From: CAIYRG01 sp964446945
Lineage (GTDB): Bacteria > Pseudomonadota > Alphaproteobacteria > Micropepsales > Micropepsaceae
Assembly: GCA_964446945.1 (NCBI GenBank)
Contig: CAYUQO010000001.1
Span: 248,001-312,000, forward strand
DNA length: 64,000 nt
Direction: 5' to 3'
Position 1 is the first letter of the stretch. Every line of letters starts with the position of its first letter. The notes under the pieces are model-generated. The model saw nothing but the letters and a program-made list of their open reading frames with translations. It ran no database searches and was not told the DNA's origin. Shown here piece by piece: positions 57,995-64,000 of this stretch. A program made the position numbers and the translations under genes.

Positions 57995-58873
57995 TTAAGC
58001 CGCACGTGGCGCCAGTTGCCGGCGCGCCAGCGACTCGAGGATTCGCAGTGGCGCCTTGCTCTCGTCGGCCATGGCCGAGACCGGCAGATAGAATGTCTGC
58101 TCAAACAAATGCTGGCCGGACAATGCAGCGTGCGAAACCGTATCGGTGTACACGATCCATGTCGAACCCGGCGTAAAATCAAACTCCGTATACGGTACTG
58201 TTTGCTGATAGTGTTTCGCGCGCTTCATGGCATCGTGGATGCCGAGCATCGCGTGGTCATAGCGTGTGCGCAGGTCCCGCGTCAGACCGGTGTATTTCAG
58301 CACATGGGCGAGGCCGGGCAGGGGGCTGCGCAGCTTTGGATAGAACCGGTTCGCCACCTCGCTGAACGGCTCCCCCAAACGCCAATGCCGGGCCTGGCCG
58401 TCGCGGTTTACATTGCTGAACACCCGGAGGATGCGGCGGTCGCCAACCGGCGAGGTCGGAAAGGCGTCGACATGCAGCAGCGTGTCATCTTTCCTGAGAC
58501 TGGTCGGGCGTCCCTCAATTCCGACGGGACGAAAACTTGTGCGTCCGGTCTGCAACGCCGCCGCGTAGTGCGGAATCAGGCTGCAGACGAGGGTCCGTGC
58601 CGAGTCCGCATAACGGCGCATCATGGCGGCGATCTCGGCCTGATGGCCGCGCGCGTGCTTCAGCACGCCGGATGCGCGATCGAAAGCCAGACTCTTGGCC
58701 TTGTCGCCCAGCACAGCCGGATCGAGGAATCGAAATTCGGAATCTGCGAGCGCGAATGGAAGCCGGGGGCAATAGAGCACTTTCCCGTCTTCCAGTGCAT
58801 CGACACAGTCTGCGAACAGACCCGGCGCGGGTTGCCACTGCGCGACATCGAGCGTTTGCACCGGGCTGTTCAT
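57995..58873 (-). CDS. Kdo hydroxylase family protein
   Basis: 292 residues from ATG at 58873; the open frame has 34 more codons with a poor start. It resembles KdoO-type Fe(II)/2-oxoglutarate-dependent enzymes that hydroxylate Kdo in lipopolysaccharide. It has KDDTLLHVDAFPTSPVGDRR with the HxD iron ligands, RILRVFSNVNRDGQARHWRL, and a late His in VSHAALSGQHLFEQTFYLPV. Overlaps the start of... the upstream hydrolase's stop codon by 4 bases, so they form an operon. Cytoplasmic face of the membrane. Confidence 0.85.
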   Translation of the reverse strand: MNSPVQTLDVAQWQPAPGLFADCVDALEDGKVLYCPRLPFALADSEFRFLDPAVLGDKAKSLAFDRASGVLKHARGHQAEIAAMMRRYADSARTLVCSLIPHYAAALQTGRTSFRPVGIEGRPTSLRKDDTLLHVDAFPTSPVGDRRILRVFSNVNRDGQARHWRLGEPFSEVANRFYPKLRSPLPGLAHVLKYTGLTRDLRTRYDHAMLGIHDAMKRAKHYQQTVPYTEFDFTPGSTWIVYTDTVSHAALSGQHLFEQTFYLPVSAMADESKAPLRILESLARRQLAPRAA

Positions 58874-59727
58874 TTGCGATCCGCTTTGGACAGAAACTCG
58901 AGAACGCGGGCGTTCGCGCTGGCCTCCGTCTGATCCGCAACCGGCGCATCCCAGTATTCCGAACCGGGCAAACATTCTTCAAGATATCGCGCCGCGGAGG
59001 TGGCGTGCGACGCATCGCGCCCAGGTACGACCAGCGAGGGAATGTCCACCCGCATCAGGTCTTCAGGCTCCGCGCCCGGAGAGGTGTCGCGATCAAATAA
59101 TGTGCGGCCCATGGCCACGGTCGTGAGTTTATATTTCTCGACATCCTGCCGGACGAAGTCTTCGGCAAACTGCCGATCATGGCGCAGCACGGAAGCCCAC
59201 GGACCTCCGCGGGGGTCTTCGCCAAAGCTTTTCCCGGTGCTCGCGACAAGCGCTGCCACCTGTTCCAGCCCGTTCTGCTGCACGAATGCAAGATGCTGGG
59301 CGAAGCGCTGATGGCAGGTGATGCGGTATTTCGCGCCGCCAACCGGCCAATACAGCACCTGGCTTATGACCATTTCCGGATGCAGAACGCCAAAAGCGGC
59401 GACCGGACAGCAGCCCATGCAGCCGCCCATCATGTGAGCGCGGGTGATCTTCAGATGTTCGAGCAGACCGCGCCCTTGCGCGACGTAATCTGCCCAGCCG
59501 ATGCGCTGCACCCGTCCGCCGGATTGCCCGCATTCCCGGCGGTCGAAAGTGATGCAGGTGTAGTGCTCCGGAAGATGCTCAAGCAATTTGATGCGGGCAT
59601 AAACGCCCTGCGTCTTCCATTTCTCAAGGCTCGCATCGAAACCCGCCGGTGCATACATCAATAGCGGCGGGCCGGAACCGGTGATTTCGTAACGTGTGGT
59701 AATTCCGTCAATAACTGCTGTCGGCAT
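58870..59727 (-). CDS. Alpha/beta-hydrolase with Cys in the nucleophile position
   Basis: 285 residues. The alpha/beta-hydrolase frame is clear: GPPLLMYAPAGFD as the oxyanion strand, TCITFDRRECGQSGG, and the elbow MMGGCMGCC, where Cys103 takes the usual Ser place (GxCxG). The acid could be Asp in VVPGRDASH. Where the catalytic His is normally found after the last strand, the sequence is YWDAPVADQTEASAN, without His. So the triad is incomplete by eye. Either the His lies elsewhere or the protein is a non-hydrolytic relative. Joined to the Kdo hydroxylase gene by a 4-base overlap. Confidence 0.85.
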   Translation of the reverse strand: MPTAVIDGITTRYEITGSGPPLLMYAPAGFDASLEKWKTQGVYARIKLLEHLPEHYTCITFDRRECGQSGGRVQRIGWADYVAQGRGLLEHLKITRAHMMGGCMGCCPVAAFGVLHPEMVISQVLYWPVGGAKYRITCHQRFAQHLAFVQQNGLEQVAALVASTGKSFGEDPRGGPWASVLRHDRQFAEDFVRQDVEKYKLTTVAMGRTLFDRDTSPGAEPEDLMRVDIPSLVVPGRDASHATSAARYLEECLPGSEYWDAPVADQTEASANARVLEFLSKADRK

Positions 59728-59730
59728 CTT

Positions 59731-60414
59731 CTACTTGTAAAACTGTATGCGTGCTTCGCGGAACCAGACGGTGTTTGCCGGCGCCACCGAAATCGGGCCA
59801 TTCACGCCGAACACAGCGATCTGAAATTTGTCTCCGGGCTTTACGGAATTGGACAGAACGACGCGGTTGGGCATGTTGAAGCCTTGGATCGTCGACGGGC
59901 TGGGCACGCCGACCGCGCGCGGCATCTGGCCGTTGACCCAGATCTCGGCATAGTCGTCAACAGCGATCGTCAGCACGGCCTTCGCGCCGGTCGTATCGAA
60001 GTCGCCTACCTTCGCAGGAATGGTGAGGTTGCTGCGAAACCAGATGAACGAGACATGGCCGCCGCCCCGCCGCGCCGACAGATCCTTTGCGGCGATGATC
60101 GGCCATTTGGAATCGTCAAATCCTGCCTCGCCGGCATGGGGTGCGATGTCATAGGCGCTGTTATAGCCGGGCAGATGTTCGGGGATGGGCGGCACCTCGA
60201 CGATCTTCGCCTCCATGGTCCGCCATTGGGCGCCGAACATGGCCGAATTCTGGTCGGTCATGAGATCGACTTCGACATTCGGCGGCAGTGCCGGGGCAAC
60301 AACAGGCGCCGGAGCCGGCGCGGGTGTTTGCGCCACCGAAGCACCGGTCAAAACCAGCGGTAAAATCATGGCTGCAACAGCGGAAAAGCCGATCTGGCTG
60401 CGCAATCTGCTCAT
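59731..60414 (-). CDS. Exported beta-sandwich (galactose-binding-like) protein
   Basis: 227 residues from ATG at 60414, which follows AAAGGAGGG; the frame extends 37 codons upstream. A signal peptide ends near ASVAQ, then an Ala/Pro linker. The domain has GEAGFDDSKWPIIAAKDLSA, VSFIWFRSNLTIPAKVG and KAVLTIAVDDYAEIWVNGQM, the AVDDYAEIWVNG pattern of galactose-binding-like jelly rolls that sit before glycosidase domains. No catalytic domain follows, so it may bind cell-surface sugars. It starts the three-gene operon with hydrolase and Kdo hydroxylase. Confidence 0.8.
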   Translation of the reverse strand: MSRLRSQIGFSAVAAMILPLVLTGASVAQTPAPAPAPVVAPALPPNVEVDLMTDQNSAMFGAQWRTMEAKIVEVPPIPEHLPGYNSAYDIAPHAGEAGFDDSKWPIIAAKDLSARRGGGHVSFIWFRSNLTIPAKVGDFDTTGAKAVLTIAVDDYAEIWVNGQMPRAVGVPSPSTIQGFNMPNRVVLSNSVKPGDKFQIAVFGVNGPISVAPANTVWFREARIQFYK

Positions 60415-60600
60415 GCCCCAACCCTCCTTTGGACGGGCGGAGAATACTCTGGCCGCGGCCGAAACACGAGGTACGGCAGGCGAAGGCTGGGTATGACCCG
60501 GCTGAATGCGACAGGACGCGCGCAACGGCCGTCATCGAATGGAATGAATTTCTTAAACGAATCCTGCTAACCTTTGCTGGAAACGATCGGATTTCCGGCA

Positions 60601-61068
60601 ATGAGCAACGAAATACATGTCGTCGCCATCGATCCCACGGCTGCTCCGCCCCCGGGCGAAGCGGCCGCGAAGAAGAAATCCGGCATGGCCCTGGATCCGG
60701 GCGAATATCTGCTCATGGGGGAATTGCTCCGGCGCGGTTTTGAGGTCCAACTCACCGACAGGGGCGTGAAGGATCACCGCTTGCTCGCCGGCGCTGCCGG
60801 CGCATCACCGATGCGCGTTCAGGTTCGTACGGTGCGGATGCAGCCCTGGCCATTGACCCGCGTCAATCTGGAAGCGCCCGCCGACCAGATCACGGTTTAT
60901 GTGCTGTTGGGCCCGGCCGACAATGCGCGTCCGGCGCGGTTTTTCATCACCCGCAATCGCGACGTCGTGGATCAGGTGGAATTTCCCGATGGCTGGTCGG
61001 ACATCGGTTCGCTGATGCTGAGCTCGCTCGAGCCGTTCGAGAATCAGTGGGACAAGTTCAGGAAGTAG
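60601..61068 (+). CDS. Hypothetical protein
   Basis: 155 residues from ATG at 60601 (TTG at 60574 also possible). There is no signal peptide. KKKSGMALDPGEYLLMGELL, then RRGFEVQLTDRGVKDHRLLA and QVRTVRMQPWPLTRVNLEAP, look like one mixed alpha/beta domain. The conserved FFITRNRDVVDQVEFPDGW segment near the end suggests a globular protein of 130 or more residues. I did not recognise a family. Confidence 0.65.
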   Translation: MSNEIHVVAIDPTAAPPPGEAAAKKKSGMALDPGEYLLMGELLRRGFEVQLTDRGVKDHRLLAGAAGASPMRVQVRTVRMQPWPLTRVNLEAPADQITVYVLLGPADNARPARFFITRNRDVVDQVEFPDGWSDIGSLMLSSLEPFENQWDKFRK

Positions 61069-61084
61069 TGCCGGTCTGATTATC

Positions 61085-61396
61085 TTATTTCGACCAACTC
61101 GGCACCCTCAGCGAGGTGCTTGAGCACACTCGGCCAAACTGACTGCATCCGTCAAACAACACACGATTCGAGACGTTTCCGGTTCGAATCCACACAATCC
61201 TGACATCTTGGCCCTCAGGTGCGAAGTCTCGGTCCTTGGTGACAACGACTGCGTTCAAGTGCCGGGCAGCCTCTCTGATATCAGCATCATCTGCATCTCT
61301 GAGGCCGAGTTCTTCAACGTGTGTTGCATCGCTGCCGTGCCTCACCAGCCATGTTGCCAGCGACGGCGGAAGTTGCGCATCCACTATAAATTTCAA
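61085..61396 (-). CDS. DUF5615 PIN-like toxin
   Basis: 103 residues from TTG at 61396, which overlaps the antitoxin stop (ATTGA). A PIN-like fold: KFIVDAQLPPSLATWLVRHG with the first Asp, ATHVEELGLRDADDADIREA with the acidic pair, and AVVVTKDRDFAPEGQDVRIV with the DxDF set. Likely a ribonuclease toxin of a type II system with the DUF433 protein. The last 20 residues (SSTSLRVPSWSK) are unusual, but the fold core is complete. Confidence 0.88.
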   Translation of the reverse strand: MKFIVDAQLPPSLATWLVRHGSDATHVEELGLRDADDADIREAARHLNAVVVTKDRDFAPEGQDVRIVWIRTGNVSNRVLFDGCSQFGRVCSSTSLRVPSWSK

Positions 61397-61623
61397 TCGG
61401 TGTCCGTCAGTACTGGATGATTCACCTCGCGCGCGGCATAGGCAAGGCAAGCGCGAATGTCATCGGCTTCGAGATAGGCATAATCCGCCAAAATTTCGTC
61501 GGGTGTCATGCCGCCCGCGAGCAGCTCCAGCACGTCAGCAACGCGGATACGCATGCCACGAATACATGGGCGTCCGGAGCATTGTTCCGGCCTAACCGTG
61601 ATGCGGGCGAGAAGATCGTTCAT
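61393..61623 (-). CDS. DUF433 antitoxin
   Basis: 76 residues from ATG at 61623; the frame extends 31 codons without a better start. The DUF433 core is complete: ITVRPEQCSGRPCIRGMRIR, VADVLELLAGGMTPDEILAD and YAYLEADDIRACLAYAAREV. The stop overlaps the toxin's TTG start, the common order antitoxin-toxin with coupled translation. It probably also represses its own operon through the helical domain. This is a compact mobile-type cassette with no other transfer signs. Confidence 0.88.
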   Translation of the reverse strand: MNDLLARITVRPEQCSGRPCIRGMRIRVADVLELLAGGMTPDEILADYAYLEADDIRACLAYAAREVNHPVLTDTD

Positions 61624-61636
61624 GGAATTCAGGATA

Positions 61637-62653
61637 TCACAATTTGCAGGTGGCGCCGCGGCGGAAATTGGCGCGCTGTTCTTCTTCGGCCGCTTTCTGC
61701 TCGGCATCACTGACATATTCTTTGGGTTCGGCGCGCAGCAGGAACAGGAAGTCGCCGTTTTGGGCGTCTTCCGGCGACACCGATGGACGGTTCGGATCCT
61801 TGGCTTCCACCGGTGCGACGACCGCGATTTTCAGGCCGGGCATGCGGTCCTTCAGCCGCTCCGCCGTGCCGAGGCCACCCTCGACATGGAAGTCGCCGGT
61901 GATATGCACGACCTTATGGCCGGGGTTCTTCTGAAGATAAAGCGCAATCGACTCCGCCATGGTGTCGTCGCGCAGCACCTGGGATGCAAAAGCCCGCGCA
62001 TTCTGCGCCCCCGCATCGGCGCCGGTCGCGCCGTGGCTGCTGTCGGCCAGGAAATGCATGAATTTATCTTTATACGCACCATCCTCGAGATGCAGCGTGG
62101 CGGCCGCCCACAGGCGCTTTTGCGGATCGAGGGTTTTCAGGAATTCCGGCCCCTTTTCGCCGACGCAGCGCACCAGCGAGGCGGGCACATTCGCCGCGAT
62201 GACGGGTAGTCCGTGATCCTTTGCGAACTCGACAAGCGGGCGATAGCTTTCGGCGTAATTGCCCCAGGCGCGACCCTTGCTGACCAGAGCATCTTCGCCG
62301 ATGCGGCCCGCCATATAGTCGTCGACAACCGGCTGAACATCGCGTTCGAACTGCTCCATGGACAGCGCCAGTTTGGGCTCGCGTTGGTAGATCGCGCGCA
62401 GCAGGTCCATTTCGGCGAGGTGATTGGCCGCATCGTCGTGCCATTCGCCGAGCAGGATGACGTCAAAAGTTTTCAGCAGATCGGCGGCTTGCGCCACGGT
62501 GACATAGGCCGGCGGTTTGCCGTGCTCGCTGCGCATCAGATCGAATGAGGTGAGATCGGGGAGCGGCGGTGGCGCCGCATCCTGTGCCCATGCGAGGGCC
62601 GCAGCGCAAACCACGCAGCCGGCGGCCAGGAATGGTGTGGTCAGCCTGCGCAT
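61637..62653 (-). CDS. ChaN-like protein (haem-binding uptake/Tiki superfamily)
   Basis: 338 residues from ATG at 62653, which follows GGAG; ATG at 62659 is also possible. A signal peptide ends near LAWAQ. ChaN hallmarks: VILLGEWHDDAANHLAEMDL, KLALSMEQFERDVQPVVDDY, PVIAANVPASLVR and HKVVHITGDFHVEGGLGTAE. ChaN proteins bind haem in Campylobacter and belong to the Tiki/EreA-like metal-dependent superfamily. No lipobox Cys is seen, so this one is probably soluble in the periplasm. Confidence 0.88.
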   Translation of the reverse strand: MRRLTTPFLAAGCVVCAAALAWAQDAAPPPLPDLTSFDLMRSEHGKPPAYVTVAQAADLLKTFDVILLGEWHDDAANHLAEMDLLRAIYQREPKLALSMEQFERDVQPVVDDYMAGRIGEDALVSKGRAWGNYAESYRPLVEFAKDHGLPVIAANVPASLVRCVGEKGPEFLKTLDPQKRLWAAATLHLEDGAYKDKFMHFLADSSHGATGADAGAQNARAFASQVLRDDTMAESIALYLQKNPGHKVVHITGDFHVEGGLGTAERLKDRMPGLKIAVVAPVEAKDPNRPSVSPEDAQNGDFLFLLRAEPKEYVSDAEQKAAEEEQRANFRRGATCKL

Positions 62654-62709
62654 CGGCATCTCCGTTTCTGCCTCGTAAAGAGCGAGGCAATTTTCGGCCA
62701 ACGAGATTA

Positions 62710-62756
62710 GAGCGTTTTCCGCCGAAGTGGCTACCGGTTCGGCGCAGAAAACGCGC
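62710..62756. repeat. Rhizobial-type palindromic element (AGCGTTTTC...GAAAACGCG)
   Basis: GCGTTTTC and GAAAACGC outer arms and CGCCGAA with TTCGGCG inner arms around GTGGCTACCGG. This GTGGxTACCGGTTCG element is a familiar dispersed repeat in Hyphomicrobiales. It is directly followed by the hairpin at 62768. Confidence 0.8.
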
Positions 62757-62760
62757 CAAT

Positions 62761-62806
62761 AAAAAAACCTAGATCACTTTGATTCAGAGAATCAAAGTGA
62801 TCTAGG
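62761..62806 (-). terminator. Intrinsic terminator overlapping the panB-like stop codon
   Basis: A perfect 18-bp stem (62768-62785 with 62789-62806, loop of 3) followed on the minus strand by seven T. The TAG stop of the gene at 62802 lies in the right arm. It also serves as the second half of the dispersed element at 62710. Confidence 0.9.
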
Positions 62807-63641
62807 GCAATTTCGCCGGCGCTGCTCCCTTGATCTGCCGCGATGCCCTCACGTCTCCGGCATAGGCGGACAGTGCTTCGAGGGTGGTTTTCGCGACATT
62901 GGCATAATTCTCGGTTTTCGATTCCAGCGCGCTCGCAGCGTAGCCGATCGCGGCATGGGCCATCCGCATGCGTCCGTCGAGCCACGGACCACCGCCAAAA
63001 CCGCCGATCACCGGAAGGGACACGGCGCGCACCACGGCTTCACCGGCGACCGCTCCGGAATTGGTGAAATCGAGCAGCGCCGCGCCGGATTTTTCCAGCA
63101 GCTTCGCTTCTTCGACCATCTTCGCAGCCATATCCGCCGCCAGTTCAGCGCCGGGTTTGTTCATGGCGCTGTACTGCATGCCATAGGCCAGCGCGGTTTG
63201 CGGCGTGATGCCGAATTGCGCGAACACCGGAATTCCGGCGCGGGAAATCGCGCGCACCGCTTCGGGAAAATCTGCCGCGCCATCGAGTTTGATGATGTCG
63301 GCACCGGCTTCCTTGACCAGCCGTATCGCGGCTTTCACCGCCGAATCGACGCCTTCCTGTAGGGGTCCGAATGGAAAGTCACAGGACACCAATGCGCGTT
63401 TGGTGCCACGCCGCACGGCTTTGCAGACCACGACCATCTCGTCCAGCGTCACTTCGAGCGGCGTTGCGTGACCCCAAAGATTGATCCCGACAGTGTCGCC
63501 GACCGAGATGATGTCGACTCCGGCGCGGTCGGCGATCTGTGCGATCTGGTAATCCCATGCCACGACGCCGACGATCTTGCGGCCGTCGCGCTTCATCTGG
63601 TGAAGGGCGGGAATGGTCACCGGCGAATTCTTCGCTTCCAT
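62802..63641 (-). CDS. PanB-like ketopantoate hydroxymethyltransferase family protein
   Basis: 279 residues from ATG at 63641, which begins the conserved MEAKNSPVTIPALHQMKRDG; the frame is open 19 codons upstream. PanB fold: VGVVAWDYQIAQIADRAGVD, ISVGDTVGINLWGH, VTLDEMVVVCKAVRRG, ALVSCDFPFG and KEAGADIIKLDGA, the metal-binding Asp set. VGDS is VGDT and the GHxGLTPQ block of PanB is AQFGITPQT, so the His is Gln. It is probably a divergent paralogue related to PanB or phosphoenolpyruvate mutase, possibly with another substrate. Confidence 0.8.
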   Translation of the reverse strand: MEAKNSPVTIPALHQMKRDGRKIVGVVAWDYQIAQIADRAGVDIISVGDTVGINLWGHATPLEVTLDEMVVVCKAVRRGTKRALVSCDFPFGPLQEGVDSAVKAAIRLVKEAGADIIKLDGAADFPEAVRAISRAGIPVFAQFGITPQTALAYGMQYSAMNKPGAELAADMAAKMVEEAKLLEKSGAALLDFTNSGAVAGEAVVRAVSLPVIGGFGGGPWLDGRMRMAHAAIGYAASALESKTENYANVAKTTLEALSAYAGDVRASRQIKGAAPAKLP

Positions 63642-63705
63642 CTGTGGAAATCCAAATTTCTTCGCGGGTCGCCTAGCGCGGCGCTGGGGCGTGGTCAATG
63701 GCCGG

Positions 63706-64000
63706 TCAGACGGTCTCGTCCACCGCGCTTGCCGGGGCGGTATAGCGGCGGTTCACGGCGTCGGCGATGCGCTCCCGGCTCTGCTTTGCATCGAGCTTGC
63801 GGTCCTGTTCGATGGCTGCCGCTTCGTCCGCAAGTTCGGAGTCCTTGATACACTTGCGAAACCACTCGGAATATTCGCCCTTGCGCAGATGGTGTTGCCA
63901 GGTCGCGTCATCCACGCCGGCCGCGATCTGCAGGAACATGGTCGTGTTCTGCGCCCGCAGATTGAGTTTCGATTTCGGCCCGCGAAAGTAAAAGCTTTCT
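63706..64000 (-). CDS. C-terminal part of a conserved protein (runs off window)
   Basis: 98 codons remain open to the window end. The visible part reads SFYFRGPKSKLNLRAQNTTM, FLQIAAGVDDATWQHHLRKG, EYSEWFRKCIKDSELADEAA and ends YTAPASAVDETV. I recall this tail from alphaproteobacterial proteins annotated as HAD-type phosphatases, where it follows the catalytic domain; the catalytic part would be outside the window, so the function is not certain. Same strand as the PanB-like gene, 64 bases upstream of it. Confidence 0.6.
   Translation of the reverse strand, partial: ESFYFRGPKSKLNLRAQNTTMFLQIAAGVDDATWQHHLRKGEYSEWFRKCIKDSELADEAAAIEQDRKLDAKQSRERIADAVNRRYTAPASAVDETV

Overview
The window looks like a chromosomal segment of a GC-rich alphaproteobacterium. 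Pointers are a PhyR-type general stress regulator, four exact EcfG-type promoter matches (GGAAC-N16-CGTT), a Kdo hydroxylase, DUF1236 and UrcA proteins, and dense GC-rich palindromic intergenic repeats of the kind common in Hyphomicrobiales and relatives. I cannot fix the genus from sequence alone. No rRNA, tRNA, insertion sequence, prophage or CRISPR array was recognised.

Layout. 1-5.5 kb: the edge of a minus-strand gene, then a two-gene unit of a small exported protein and a 1466-residue serralysin-like RTX metalloprotease. 5.7-9.6 kb: a stress-promoter-driven operon (winged-helix-like protein plus two small membrane proteins), then DUF1877, VOC, DUF1236 and UrcA genes. 9.8-16.2 kb: a membrane-anchored winged-helix/TolB-propeller regulator, a Tyr/Gly lipoprotein, cytochrome P460, an esterase, a DUF899 protein and a P1 peptidase. 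16.5-22.3 kb: three members of an unnamed exported protein family ending in Pro-Asp-Phe, mixed with an exported cupin, an exported VOC protein and a double EthD-like protein. 22.3-25 kb: phyR with its own EcfG promoter, an HMA2-like protein and a TPR protein.

25.1-34.1 kb is the metabolic core. It has a class II aldolase-type decarboxylase, an AAHS-like MFS transporter, a 4,5-dihydroxyphthalate-decarboxylase-like protein, two tandem phthalate-dioxygenase-like Rieske oxygenases and two zinc alcohol dehydrogenases. It reads as a catabolic island for an aromatic or other ring acid, without its electron-transfer reductase. 34-45.3 kb: small proteins, an exported TPR protein, an LVIVD propeller, EthD, a fourth PDF protein, a decayed histidine kinase, cytochrome c, an NHL propeller and a PEBP protein. 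45.4-53.5 kb: an SDR, two divergent tiny helical proteins each with its own exact EcfG promoter, an outer-membrane porin, a Kelch protein, the fifth PDF protein and a second exported VOC protein. 53.5-64 kb: an acetamidase/formamidase with two ModA-like binding proteins, GST, a second decarboxylase-like protein, Kdo hydroxylase with an unusual Cys-type hydrolase, a DUF433/DUF5615 toxin-antitoxin pair, a ChaN-like protein and a PanB-like protein.

Two themes run through the window. One is general-stress control seen directly in promoter motifs. The other is an expanded set of exported, mostly unnamed proteins next to ring-oxidation genes. Nearly every intergenic gap over 80 bp is filled by mosaic hairpin repeats.
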